Positions 17,385 to 25,431 are shown, numbered from the stretch's first letter. The stretch: 48,601 bases of DNA from an uncultured Agathobaculum sp. (GCF_944384735.1 NZ_CALWUN010000008.1:1-48601); one strand, 5' to 3'. Numbers and translations: made by a program. The notes: generated by a model from the letters alone, not told the origin.

Positions 17385-17822
17385 TTATTTCGCGTTTGGA
17401 TAAAAAAGGACATACAGCTTGTGATAAAACTCCTGTCCGCGGCTGCCCTCGATGTCGCGCAGGTCGCCGTTGACAAACACATAACCGTCGGCGTTGACGC
17501 CGATCGAGCTGCCGTTTTCAAACGTCACGGTCAGCAGGTTGGCGGTCAGCTTGTCCGCGCCGGGCTTGAAGAAATGCGGGTACTGCGTGTATGTATAGCC
17601 CTTGAGCAGCGATGTGATGCTGTCGAGCAGCGCGGGGTCGGTCACGGCTTGCAGTTCGGTCTGGTTTTCGCTCAAAACCAGCGTGGTCTGCGTGGTTTTG
17701 TCGGTAATGTCGGTGTAGGACTGGTGGTAAAACTTGATATACAGCATGCGCCCGGTGATGAACAGCAGCACAACCAGCAGTGTGCCGCAGATGGCAAGGC
17801 CGAGCGTCCAGGTTTTTCGCAT
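17385..17822 (-). CDS. single-pass membrane-anchored protein of unknown function
   Basis: A protein of 145 residues from ATG 17822, about 40 nt downstream of a promoter. A single N-terminal helix (about 5-27) anchors it, with a small mixed domain outside containing YTDITDKTTQTTLVLSE and a C-terminal YHKLYVLFYP. The fold resembles small Firmicute proteins of the DUF5301 type, but the match is too weak to assign. It is divergent from blaI, and the intergenic region holds the BlaI operators, so it might be co-regulated. Confidence 0.65.
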   Translation of the reverse strand: MRKTWTLGLAICGTLLVVLLFITGRMLYIKFYHQSYTDITDKTTQTTLVLSENQTELQAVTDPALLDSITSLLKGYTYTQYPHFFKPGADKLTANLLTVTFENGSSIGVNADGYVFVNGDLRDIEGSRGQEFYHKLYVLFYPNAK

Positions 17823-17867
17823 GGGGGTTCCGGCTCCTTTGTCGGGGATGGATTTCTCTCTATTGTA

Positions 17868-17896
17868 AGCATACCGCATAGGCGGGGACTTGTCAA
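17868..17896 (-). promoter_or_regulatory. promoter of the divergent membrane protein
   Basis: On the minus strand TTGACA (plus 17891-17896) and TATGCT (plus 17868-17873) are 17 bp apart, leaving a leader of about 40 nt. Confidence 0.6.
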
Positions 17897-17922
17897 TTTG
17901 CAAAGTGTAAACAAAGTATGAC

Positions 17923-17983
17923 TTGACCTCCTCATTCTACTATTGTAGAATGTAATCACCGAAAGGGTTTTACATTTGTAGAA
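17923..17983 (+). promoter_or_regulatory. blaI promoter with two BlaI/MecI-type operators
   Basis: TTGACC (17923-17928), a 17-bp spacer and TAGAAT (17946-17951) form the promoter. A perfect dyad ATTCTACTATTGTAGAAT (17934-17951) covers the -10 box, and a second dyad TTTACATTTGTAGAAA (17968-17983) lies just downstream. Both carry the TACA/TGTA half-sites bound by BlaI/MecI repressors, so the repressor should control its own operon, and perhaps the divergent gene too. Confidence 0.8.
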
Positions 17984-17998
17984 AAAGGAGGGGACGGT

Positions 17999-18370
17999 AT
18001 GGATAAGGCAAAACGCCTGCCGGACGCCGAGCTGGAGGTCATGCAGGCGGTGTGGTCGCTCGAGCCGCCCATAACCGCGGCGCAGGTGCAGCAGAACGTG
18101 CCGAGCGACTGGAAGGCGACGAGCGTTTTAACCTTCCTGTCGCGCCTGTGTGACAGGGGCTTCCTGTCGTGCGAAAAGGAGGGGCGGCAGAACCTGTACA
18201 CGCCGCTTGTCACGCGCGAAGCCTATTTGCAGCGCGAGAGCCGCAGCTTTGTCGAGCGGCTGTGCGGCGGGTCGGTGAAAAACCTGGTGGCCAGCCTGTC
18301 GGACGCGGGCGCGCTGACCGAAAACGACCTCGACGAACTGCGCGCCTTCCTCGACGCGCAGGGACGGTAA
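17999..18370 (+). CDS. BlaI/MecI-family transcriptional repressor
   Basis: A protein of 123 residues. The N-terminal winged helix (LPDAELEVMQAVW, then ATSVLTFLSRLCDRGFL) matches BlaI/MecI, and the C-terminal helices (FVERLCGGSVKNLVASLSDA) are the dimerisation part where the cognate protease normally cuts. It represses its own operon through the two dyads upstream. It is followed 18 bp later by an M56 receptor-protease gene, the standard two-gene arrangement. The output gene is not evident here: there is no beta-lactamase or PBP2a. Confidence 0.92.
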   Translation: MDKAKRLPDAELEVMQAVWSLEPPITAAQVQQNVPSDWKATSVLTFLSRLCDRGFLSCEKEGRQNLYTPLVTREAYLQRESRSFVERLCGGSVKNLVASLSDAGALTENDLDELRAFLDAQGR

Positions 18371-18388
18371 GGACAGGAGGGGTAGGAC

Positions 18389-21300
18389 ATGAAACTGAAT
18401 GAACTTTTGCCGGCGCTCGTACAGGTGGGGCTGACGGTGTCGGCGGTGGCGGTACTGCTGTTTGCGCTGCGCAAGGCGCTCAAAAAGCGCTATCCGGCGC
18501 GCGCGATGTGCGTCGTGTGGGCGGTGCTCGCGCTGCGGCTGCTGGTGCCTGTGCAGCTGACGCTGCCGGACGCGCCGGTGCAGGTCACGCCGCGCACGAC
18601 CTATCTGTCGCGCACAGACTTCGCGCCCGACCAGCTTGAACAGGCCGGGCTGCCCGTCCTCGAGCTGGACGGCGAGATCACGACCCGCCGCTGGGTGACG
18701 GGCGAGCAGGCCGCGGCGCTCGGACAGAGCGGCGCGGTGCAGGTGCCGTCTTGGGACGTGGGCAAACTGCTGGGTATCCTGTGGGGCGCGGGCGCGCTGG
18801 TTTTCGCGCTCTGGCAGCTATACGGCTACCTGTCGTTCCACTATGTGCTGACGCACAGCAGCCACCCGGCCGAACGCGATACACTGCTGGTGGTTTTGGA
18901 CGAGCAGAAGCGCGCGCTCGGCATCCGGCGGGCGATCCCGCTGCGGGTGACGCCCGCGGCCGACTGCCCGATGCTGGCGGGGTTTGTGCGTCCTGCGCTC
19001 TACCTGCCAGACGAGGCGCTGAGCGAACAGGACGCGGCGTTCATCTTCCGGCACGAGCTGATGCACTACAAGCGCGGCGACTTATGGCTCAAGCTGGCGC
19101 TGGTCGCGGCGCGGGCGGTGCACTGGTTCAACCCGCTCGTGCACCTGCTGGCGCGGTTTGCGCAGGAGGACATCGAGCTGGCCTGCGACGATGCAGTCGT
19201 GCGCGGCATGGACGCGGCCGCGCGCCGCGCCTACGGCGAGACGATTTTACGCTCGGTCGAGGCGCAGGTCAGGCACCGTGCGCTGGTATCGTGCTTTACC
19301 GGAGATAAGGAAGGGCTTATGCGGCGGTTCGAAGGATTGTTTGACAAAAATGTCAAAAAGCGCGGCGTCGCGCTGGTCGTGGCGGCGGCCGTGCTGGTCG
19401 GCACGCTGGGCTGCGCGGTGTCGGTCGGGGAGAGTAACAGCAAGCCGGACGAGGCGACGCGCCGCGTGCTCGCCGAGCAGTGGGCGCAGCGCACGGAAAA
19501 CCTCGGCTATACGGTCAAGCTCGACGGCGAGGACACCTATGTGCTGTACGACGTGCAGTTCGACAACCTGCCGGACGCGGTCGTGCCGTACCGCACGGGC
19601 GAAAAGCTGGTCTTTGAGCAGGGCGCGGACGGCTGGCAGGTCGTAAAGGCCGAGCCGGTCGCGCCGGACGGTGTGACAACGCTCGAGGAGTTCCGTCTGC
19701 TGTATGAAAACGACCTTGGCCTGCCCGACCCGATTGCGGCTGGCGACATGGCGCTGACCGAAGAACAGCAGCAGAAATGGAGCGACCCTGTGGACGCGGC
19801 GACCGAGCTGCTGCATCTGCAAATCGGCGGCATCATCCGCAGGCCGTCCAGTGATGAGACGCTGGGCGACGATATCGTCGATTTACTGATCGAGTTCCCA
19901 GACCACAGCGAAGTAACCATCACAATGGTCAGCCAGTTCGACGCGGGCTGGCTGCCGCAGGATTACACCTATGACGGCGGCAAAAACGCGCGCACCGCCG
20001 CCGACCTCGCGGGGCAGTACGCGCGCGGCGTGACGCACAAAAGCGGGCAGTTTGTCTACCCCATCCTGACCGCGCAGAAGCAGGAGGAATTTCGCATCGA
20101 TAGGCCGCTGCCCGACGGTGGCTTTAACTGGAAGTACGGCGGTTCGTCCCCGTCCTACCGGGGCTATACGCTCGTGCCAGTCGACGATGAGGGCAGCTAT
20201 CGTGCCGTGTTCCAGATGTATGGCGGTGGTGCGACCGACATGCGCAGCGCCTTTCTGGTCAGCACGGCGCAAGCTGACGGCCGCCGGGTGATCGACCGCG
20301 TCACCGAGGTAGCAGAGAGCAATTATACAAAGAGTGATCTTTTCAAACTTTATTACGACTCCGGCTTGCCGTGGCCGACCATTCCCGAGGGCGCAAATCA
20401 CTTCAACGGCGTGTCTCTTGACACGCTGACGCGCGTGCGGGATGCGGTCGAAACCGTATTCGGCTATTTTGGCGAAAATATTGAGCACATCGAAGGCAAT
20501 ATGCACCAAATCACGCTCGAAAGCTGGTTTAAGAGCGAGGTCGTCTCCGAGGACGGGGACGAGGCCGTCGTGCGGCTGAACTTTGTCGATAATAGCCCGT
20601 CGGTCGATGTGCAAATGCGCAAAACGGACGGCTACTGGCTGCCGGTCGGTCTGGCGGAGGAGACGGAGGACCAGCCAGCCGCCAATACCGGGGATGCGGC
20701 CATCCCGGATTACACCATCACCTCGACCGCATACCACAACGGCACCTACGGCTACACGCTGACGCTGCCGGACTGCTTTGTCGGGCAGGGCTACGCCAAG
20801 GAGAATGATGATGTGGTCAAATTCGGCCTGCAAAATGCGCTGCCGGGCTACACGGACGATCCGACCGACGGCGGCACGGTGATGGGGCTGTATGTGCAGG
20901 CGACCGCGTCGCTCAAAGCACAGTTCGGTGAGGACTGGCAGGCGGGTCATCCTGTGCCATGCAAAGAACTCACCGAGCGCGACGGCCTGACCTATTATCT
21001 GGCGTTTGCGTCCGATGTGCAGTATGACCCGTCGGACGAGGAAATCACGGCGGCTTACACCGAAATGAGCGCGGCGGCGTATGCGATGGGTGCGGACGCG
21101 ATCTCGTTTGACGGACAGAACGAGGCGCAGGCGGGGCGCGCGCGGCAGCAGGTGCTGCATGATTTGGCGGTGCGGTATGCTTATGCGCAGAACGAATGGG
21201 ATGGCGCACCGTTTATTGATGAAATTACGGTCGAACCCAACCTGACCGACGGCTCGTGTGCGCTGATTGTCCGGTATCTGGGTCGCTCGCGCGCGTATTA

Positions 21301-22288
21301 TTTCACCACCACACAGCGGCTGTGGTACGAAAAGACCGACACCATCACACCCGCCCGCACGGAAGATCTGGTCAATACCTCGGATGGTGTGCGCTCACTC
21401 GGAGATTTTTGGTATGCGTTCCCGCTGGAGCAGGGCTTTCCGGTGTTTGATACGACCGGGCTGGAAAAGCTCAGCGATATGGCGGCAAAGCCCGCCTCGC
21501 TTGAAAACCCCGACCTGTCCACCCCCGAGGCCTGTGCCGAATATGTGCTGCACTTTGTGACGGGCGAGTGGGTCGGCCGGACGGGCAGCGAGGACGACGG
21601 TGAGATGCGCCTGACCTACCGCTGGGACGATGGCGACATGACCATCCGGGTGCAGCGTGTGCAGCTGTCGGACAGCAGCCCGGCGCTGTGGCTGCCCGTC
21701 GGCTATGACGGCTGGCAGCCGCAGTACCCGCCCTATCTCAGCGTGGTCGCACGCATGATGGACTATTATCCGTACCGTTCGACGGGCGAGCTGCTGCAGG
21801 CGCTCGACATGGGCTGGGTCGACGGCGCGTATGCCGAGGGCGTATTTGCCGAGCTGGACCAACGCTGGCAGCAGGATGCGGACGCGGTCGAAAGCGCGGT
21901 CGCGGGCTTCGGCACGACCGCGCGGGAGCTGTGGGCAAGCCATAAGGCGGCGAACCCGGATATTTTCGGCGCGCGGTTCTCGGATGAGGAGATCGAAGCG
22001 GCCTGTCAGGCGGTGCGCGACTATGCCGAGACACACGGCTTTTCGGTCGAAAACCTGTGGTATGATGCCGACCGCGATATCCGCACCTCGCAGGACATCA
22101 TGAAAGGCGGCGTTTTACAGGACAATGTACAAAACGACGGCCTGACGGTCGGTGACGTGATCACCGTCATAGGCGATGCGCACTTTGGCGAAGGCGCGTG
22201 GCGCGACAAGGCAGAAGGGTACTCGTTCACGCTGTACCGCGGCGCGGACGGCAAGTGGGTGCTCGAGGACGGCGCCTACGGCTATTGA
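18389..22288 (+). CDS. BlaR1-like M56 metallopeptidase with giant sensor region
   Basis: A protein of 1299 residues, about twice the length of BlaR1. N-terminal membrane helices flank a cytoplasmic M56 zinc protease with HELMH (His222, His226) and a downstream Glu263 in IELACDDAVV. A final helix (about 325-345) leads to roughly 950 extracellular residues. There is no penicillin-binding-type sensor domain with an SxxK motif in the usual place. Instead related modules occur near residues 433-527, 651-754 and 1030-1105, each with an amphipathic helix, a Gly-rich turn, strands and a closing WLP. In this family, ligand binding activates the protease, which inactivates BlaI. The ligand is unknown; the sensor is far larger than known beta-lactam receptors. 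Confidence 0.88.
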   Translation: MKLNELLPALVQVGLTVSAVAVLLFALRKALKKRYPARAMCVVWAVLALRLLVPVQLTLPDAPVQVTPRTTYLSRTDFAPDQLEQAGLPVLELDGEITTRRWVTGEQAAALGQSGAVQVPSWDVGKLLGILWGAGALVFALWQLYGYLSFHYVLTHSSHPAERDTLLVVLDEQKRALGIRRAIPLRVTPAADCPMLAGFVRPALYLPDEALSEQDAAFIFRHELMHYKRGDLWLKLALVAARAVHWFNPLVHLLARFAQEDIELACDDAVVRGMDAAARRAYGETILRSVEAQVRHRALVSCFTGDKEGLMRRFEGLFDKNVKKRGVALVVAAAVLVGTLGCAVSVGESNSKPDEATRRVLAEQWAQRTENLGYTVKLDGEDTYVLYDVQFDNLPDAVVPYRTGEKLVFEQGADGWQVVKAEPVAPDGVTTLEEFRLLYENDLGLPDPIAAGDMALTEEQQQKWSDPVDAATELLHLQIGGIIRRPSSDETLGDDIVDLLIEFPDHSEVTITMVSQFDAGWLPQDYTYDGGKNARTAADLAGQYARGVTHKSGQFVYPILTAQKQEEFRIDRPLPDGGFNWKYGGSSPSYRGYTLVPVDDEGSYRAVFQMYGGGATDMRSAFLVSTAQADGRRVIDRVTEVAESNYTKSDLFKLYYDSGLPWPTIPEGANHFNGVSLDTLTRVRDAVETVFGYFGENIEHIEGNMHQITLESWFKSEVVSEDGDEAVVRLNFVDNSPSVDVQMRKTDGYWLPVGLAEETEDQPAANTGDAAIPDYTITSTAYHNGTYGYTLTLPDCFVGQGYAKENDDVVKFGLQNALPGYTDDPTDGGTVMGLYVQATASLKAQFGEDWQAGHPVPCKELTERDGLTYYLAFASDVQYDPSDEEITAAYTEMSAAAYAMGADAISFDGQNEAQAGRARQQVLHDLAVRYAYAQNEWDGAPFIDEITVEPNLTDGSCALIVRYLGRSRAYYFTTTQRLWYEKTDTITPARTEDLVNTSDGVRSLGDFWYAFPLEQGFPVFDTTGLEKLSDMAAKPASLENPDLSTPEACAEYVLHFVTGEWVGRTGSEDDGEMRLTYRWDDGDMTIRVQRVQLSDSSPALWLPVGYDGWQPQYPPYLSVVARMMDYYPYRSTGELLQALDMGWVDGAYAEGVFAELDQRWQQDADAVESAVAGFGTTARELWASHKAANPDIFGARFSDEEIEAACQAVRDYAETHGFSVENLWYDADRDIRTSQDIMKGGVLQDNVQNDGLTVGDVITVIGDAHFGEGAWRDKAEGYSFTLYRGADGKWVLEDGAYGY

Positions 22289-22325
22289 GCGCGCAAATTG
22301 ACGAAAACTTAACGCAAAAACAGAC

Positions 22326-22354
22326 TTGACACCGCCCCCTTCCCATGATAAGAT
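22326..22354 (+). promoter_or_regulatory. promoter of the riboswitch-OadB transcript
   Basis: TTGACA (22326-22331), a 17-bp spacer and TAAGAT (22349-22354). The expected start (about 22361) coincides with the first conserved bases of the leader RNA. Confidence 0.75.
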
Positions 22355-22359
22355 GATGC

Positions 22360-22463
22360 CAAACAAAGGGGAGTAGTCGGCGCGGTCTGTCCGCGCGGCA
22401 TCGCCAACAAGCATGACGGGGCGTTCGATCCCGTTCTGGCTGTTGCCTGAAATGACCAGACCT
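22360..22463 (+). ncRNA. putative yybP-ykoY-type (Mn2+) riboswitch aptamer
   Basis: The leader begins ACAAAGGGGAGTAGTC, the hallmark 5' consensus of yybP-ykoY riboswitches. It then has a GC-rich hairpin (CGCGG/CCGCG), a second arm (GCCAACA to TGGCTGTTGCC, enclosing GACGGG/CCCGTT) and the 3' segment AGACCT. The closing helix P1 is poor in its outer pairs, so the match is not complete. A strong terminator overlaps the 3' end, as in transcription-controlling riboswitches of this class, which switch on Mn2+ exporters. Another ion-sensing class cannot be excluded. Confidence 0.55.
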
Positions 22464-22498
22464 GCGTTTTCCTTTCAGGGAAAACGTAGGTCATTTTT
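22459..22498 (+). terminator. expression-platform terminator of the leader RNA
   Basis: GACCTGCGTTTTCC pairs with GGAAAACGTAGGTC (one mismatch), followed by ATTTTT. Its 5' arm overlaps the conserved AGACCT of the aptamer, so ligand binding and termination are mutually exclusive. Confidence 0.8.
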
Positions 22499-22677
22499 CG
22501 TATAGGGGACTTCATAAGTCCCCTATATACGAAAAACGGCTTCATAGAAACCGTTTTTCGATACCCGAATGACGCGGCCCCAGGCCGCTAAGTCGTGGTA
22601 TCGCGAAATCGGGCAGAGCTCGATTTCACGATGCCGCTCAAGGTGAATTGCGGCAAAGCCGCAAGAGAAGGTCCCCT
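22499..22677. repeat. structured repeat element, copy A
   Basis: A run of hairpins starts directly after the terminator T-run. A left hairpin CGTATAGGGGACTT/AAGTCCCCTATATACG (22499-22531) is followed by a second one (CGAAAAACGG/CCGTTTTTCG, 22530-22560), a small GCGGCC/GGCCGC hairpin, then a core stem ATCGCGAAATCG/CGATTTCACGAT (22600-22632) with loop GGCAGAGCT, followed by GCCGCTCA. The right end GTCCCCT (22671-22677) is the complement of the left AGGGGAC. Copy B at 41920-42079 has the same layout. MITE-like in form; it lies between the riboswitch and oadB-like gene. Confidence 0.65.
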
Positions 22678-22752
22678 GGGGGATACAGAGCGGCGAAATC
22701 ATGCGCGCTCACGCGCGGTTCACCATTTGTAACAGGAATTGGGGGCGTTTAT

Positions 22753-23880
22753 ATGGAATTTCTATACGAAGGTTTGCTGTCGGTGACGTGGCAGCAGGCG
22801 GTGATGTACTGTGTCGGCGGGCTGCTGATCTGGCTTGCCATCCAGAAGCAGTACGAGCCCGCACTGCTTCTGCCGATGGGCTTCGGCGCGATTCTGGTCA
22901 ACCTGCCGATGTCGGGCGTGGTCGACCAACTGACGCAGGGCGTTGGCACGACGCACGGCATCATCCAATGGCTGTTCGAGGTCGGCATCGAGGCGAGCGA
23001 GGCGCTGCCGCTTTTGCTGTTCATCGGCATCGGCGCGATGATCGACTTCGGCCCGCTGCTCGTCAGCCCCAAGCTGTTTTTGTTCGGCGCGGCGGCGCAG
23101 GTCGGCATTTTCCTGACCATCATCGCGGCTGCGGCGTTCGGGTTTGACATCGTGGACGCCGCCGCCATCGGCATCATCGGCGCGGCGGACGGCCCGACCT
23201 CGCTGCTCGTTTCGCAGGTTCTGGGGTCGAAATACGTCGGCGCGATCGCGGTCGCGGCGTACAGCTACATGGCGCTCGTGCCGATCATCCAGCCGTTCGC
23301 CATCAAGCTGGTGACGACCAAGCGCGAGCGCGCGATGAAAATGCCGTATGCGGCCGGGCAGGTCAGCCGCCGCACGCGCATCCTGTTCCCGATCGTCGTG
23401 TCGATCGTGGCCGGGCTGGTCGCGCCCGCGTCGGTGTCGCTCGTCGGGTTCCTGATGTTCGGCAACCTCATCCGCGAGTGCGGCGTGCTCGAAAGCCTGT
23501 CCAAGACCGCGCAGCACGAGCTGGCCAACCTCGTGACCCTGCTGCTCGGCATCACGATCTCGTTCTCGATGCGCGCCGAGCAGTTTGTCACCCCGGAGAC
23601 GCTGCTCATCCTGTGCCTCGGGCTGGTGGCGTTCACGCTGGACACCATCGGCGGCGTGCTGTTCGCCAAGGTGCTCAACCTGTTCTGCAAGAACAAGGTA
23701 AACCCGATGGTCGGCGCGGCGGGCATTTCGGCCTTCCCGATGAGCGCGCGCGTGGTCGAAAAGCTGGGCGTCGAGGCGGATAAAACCAACCACCTGCTGA
23801 TGCACGCGGCGGGCGCGAACGTCGCCGGACAGATCGCGTCGGTCGTCGCGGGCGGCGTGATCTTAGGGTTCTTCCTGTAA
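22753..23880 (+). CDS. OadB-like sodium-pump decarboxylase beta subunit
   Basis: A protein of 375 residues from ATG 22753, seven nt after GGGGG. It is almost entirely hydrophobic, with about nine to eleven helices, and has the family landmarks GIIGAADGPTS (Asp146) and VGAAGISAFPMSARV. In oxaloacetate, methylmalonyl-CoA and glutaconyl-CoA decarboxylases this subunit couples decarboxylation of carboxybiotin to Na+ export. Only a small gamma-like gene follows; no alpha (carboxyltransferase) or biotin-carrier gene is present, so the partner must be elsewhere or the protein works as a transporter by itself. The riboswitch-like leader upstream suggests control by an ion. Confidence 0.92.
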   Translation: MEFLYEGLLSVTWQQAVMYCVGGLLIWLAIQKQYEPALLLPMGFGAILVNLPMSGVVDQLTQGVGTTHGIIQWLFEVGIEASEALPLLLFIGIGAMIDFGPLLVSPKLFLFGAAAQVGIFLTIIAAAAFGFDIVDAAAIGIIGAADGPTSLLVSQVLGSKYVGAIAVAAYSYMALVPIIQPFAIKLVTTKRERAMKMPYAAGQVSRRTRILFPIVVSIVAGLVAPASVSLVGFLMFGNLIRECGVLESLSKTAQHELANLVTLLLGITISFSMRAEQFVTPETLLILCLGLVAFTLDTIGGVLFAKVLNLFCKNKVNPMVGAAGISAFPMSARVVEKLGVEADKTNHLLMHAAGANVAGQIASVVAGGVILGFFL

Positions 23881-23898
23881 CGAAAGGGGCGTAAAACG

Positions 23899-24027
23899 AT
23901 GAACGAAGCGGTATATACGGCGGTGCAGCTGCTCGGGCAGGGCATGGCGGGCATTTTCACCGTGCTGGCGGTGATCGCGCTGATCGTCGCGCTGCTGGGC
24001 AGATTGGACAAAAAACCGCCGCAGTAA
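23899..24027 (+). CDS. OadG-like small gamma subunit
   Basis: A protein of 42 residues starting at ATG 23899, 18 bp after the beta-subunit gene. It has a single membrane helix (TVLAVIALIVALLG) followed by a short basic tail (RLDKKPPQ). Position, length and the helix-then-basic-tail design match the minimal gamma subunits that hold beta and alpha subunits of sodium-pump decarboxylases together. Larger OadG proteins have a longer cytosolic tail with a zinc site; that part is absent. Confidence 0.75.
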   Translation: MNEAVYTAVQLLGQGMAGIFTVLAVIALIVALLGRLDKKPPQ

Positions 24028-24039
24028 GTGAAAAAATAC

Positions 24040-24068
24040 TTGCCAATCCCGTTTGTTTCTGGTATAGT
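24040..24068 (+). promoter_or_regulatory. tRNA-Val promoter
   Basis: TTGCCA (24040-24045), a 17-bp spacer and TATAGT (24063-24068), about 20 bp before the tRNA. Confidence 0.7.
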
Positions 24069-24088
24069 ATTAGGGTAGCCAGACAAAC

Positions 24089-24165
24089 GGGGTTGTAGCT
24101 CAGCTGGTCAGAGCGTTCGCCTCACACGCGAGAGGTCGTGGGTTCGAGCCCCGCCAACCCCACCA
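24089..24165 (+). tRNA. tRNA-Val (anticodon CAC)
   Basis: A full cloverleaf: acceptor GGGGTTG/CAACCCC, D arm GCTC/GAGC, anticodon loop CTCACAC reading GTG codons, T arm with TTCGAGC, and an encoded CCA end. Confidence 0.97.
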
Positions 24166-24166
24166 G

Positions 24167-24197
24167 CAAAAGCCGTCACGAAAGTGACGGCTTTTTT
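24167..24197 (+). terminator. terminator after tRNA-Val
   Basis: AAAAGCCGTCAC, loop GAAA, GTGACGGCTTTTTTG: a textbook intrinsic terminator directly after the tRNA. Confidence 0.92.
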
Positions 24198-24344
24198 GTG
24201 TTTTACGTAACTTTTTAGCGATTTTCCTTTTGATGGTGTCGGAATACCCATATTTGCAAATTATCGACTATACAGATGGAGCGGACAAAAACAGCGGTGA
24301 ATGACAAAATACGTTGCAAATGTGTTGCAAGAAAATCAGGCGTT

Positions 24345-24548
24345 TTACGGTGCTTCATGCAAGCCGAGCTGGGCGACGTCGTCTATGTTGTCATGATCGC
24401 TGATATTCGCCGTGGTGGTAATGCCAGCGTGCCCCATGCGATATGGTGCGGTTTTCCGGTCGACGAACTGCCGGCGCAAGTGGGTGTAAACGGAACAGCC
24501 GCTCAGCAGCGCCAAAACGGTCAGAAGAGAAACCCATTTTCTGCCCAT
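24345..24548 (-). pseudogene. small frame with integrase-like C-terminus (possible scar)
   Basis: A 67-codon frame from ATG 24548 (GGAGGT upstream) begins like a lipoprotein (VSLLTVLALLSGC). It then reads THLRRQF and MGHAGITTTANI, which resemble the HxLRxxF and GHxxIxTTxxI motifs of tyrosine recombinases, but without the residues that normally lie between and after them. It may be the decayed 3' end of an integrase next to tRNA-Val, or an unrelated small lipoprotein. The 180 bp between it and the tRNA terminator hold nothing I can name. Confidence 0.35.
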
Positions 24549-24572
24549 GCTTCCGTTACCTCCTGACAAAAG

Positions 24573-24603
24573 CGCCGAACCCGGATTGCTCCCGGGTTCG
24601 GCG
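24573..24603 (-). terminator. terminator of the QueD-like gene
   Basis: CGCCGAACCCGG and CCGGGTTCGGCG form a perfect 12-bp stem with a 7-nt loop, followed on the minus strand by CTTTTG; it lies 54 bp after the gene end. Confidence 0.8.
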
Positions 24604-24656
24604 CATCGCAAAGCCTTGACTGTATCGGTTTCCGGAATAACGGCAGAACCGGAAGA

Positions 24657-25223
24657 TCATCCCTTCCGATAGCCGCACTTGGGGCATACGCCGTTTTCGT
24701 TCAGCGCGATGCCGCACAGGGGGCAACGGTCGATCTGGTTGTGGGTGTCGAACTCTGCCGAGGCCGCGTTGACACCGCTGGTAAAGGTGATCTTGGCGAT
24801 GTTCAGCTTATCCTTCAGCAGATCGTAGACGATCTTGATCATGCCCTCCACCGTCAGCGTCTCCTTGGTCACTACCAGACGGCATTCGGGGTAGGCCTTG
24901 GCCAGCTCCGTCTCAAAGGCGGGTCCCTTCATCTGGTTCTGGGGGGCGCCGTTCCGGATGCCCTGCTCCTCATAGACCTTCAAAACAGCGGGCAGCAGGG
25001 GGTCGTCCTGACGCAGGATCAGGGCGTGGTCGAAATTTTTCAGAACTTCCCAGGCGGTTTTCTGGATCTCGTTGCAGGGGAACACCATGTTGACGCCGGG
25101 CTCGATGGTGTCCTCCACCTCAATGGTGAGAACGCCGGTGTGGCCGTGGAGATACTGTGCCTCGCCCTTGAAACCATAAAAACGGTGGGCATACTGCAGA
25201 TCCAATGTCGTGATGCTTCTCAT
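24657..25223 (-). CDS. QueD/PTPS-like protein lacking the catalytic Cys, with zinc ribbon
   Basis: A protein of 188 residues; AAGGAGG precedes the ATG. It has the 6-pyruvoyl-tetrahydropterin synthase fold signature: zinc ligands His13, His26 and His28 (YAHRFYGF, LHGHTG), FDHALIL in the middle and TVEGMIKIVYD near the end. In QueD the catalytic Cys lies three residues before LHGH; here that position is Ala22 (GEAQYLHGH). The tail carries CPLCG and CPKCG, a zinc ribbon not found in standard QueD. No other queuosine gene is nearby. It may use a related pterin substrate or bind nucleic acid; the normal 6-carboxytetrahydropterin reaction is doubtful. Confidence 0.8.
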   Translation of the reverse strand: MRSITTLDLQYAHRFYGFKGEAQYLHGHTGVLTIEVEDTIEPGVNMVFPCNEIQKTAWEVLKNFDHALILRQDDPLLPAVLKVYEEQGIRNGAPQNQMKGPAFETELAKAYPECRLVVTKETLTVEGMIKIVYDLLKDKLNIAKITFTSGVNAASAEFDTHNQIDRCPLCGIALNENGVCPKCGYRKG

Positions 25224-25431
25224 ATCAAAAACCTCCTTGCAAGATGATGAGCCGTGCCAAGCGCCGGGCTCTATGGAAAGCCGCCGCAGCGCTGCGCCGG
25301 GTCCAATGCTTTGTACTTATGATACCGAAACAGTGGGATTTTGTCTGTGATGTGATCACTCTGTTGGGACCCGATAAAAAAATCTGCCGGACGGGTCCGG
25401 CCGGCACTTGTGGACTCCTGCTGCAACGCAG

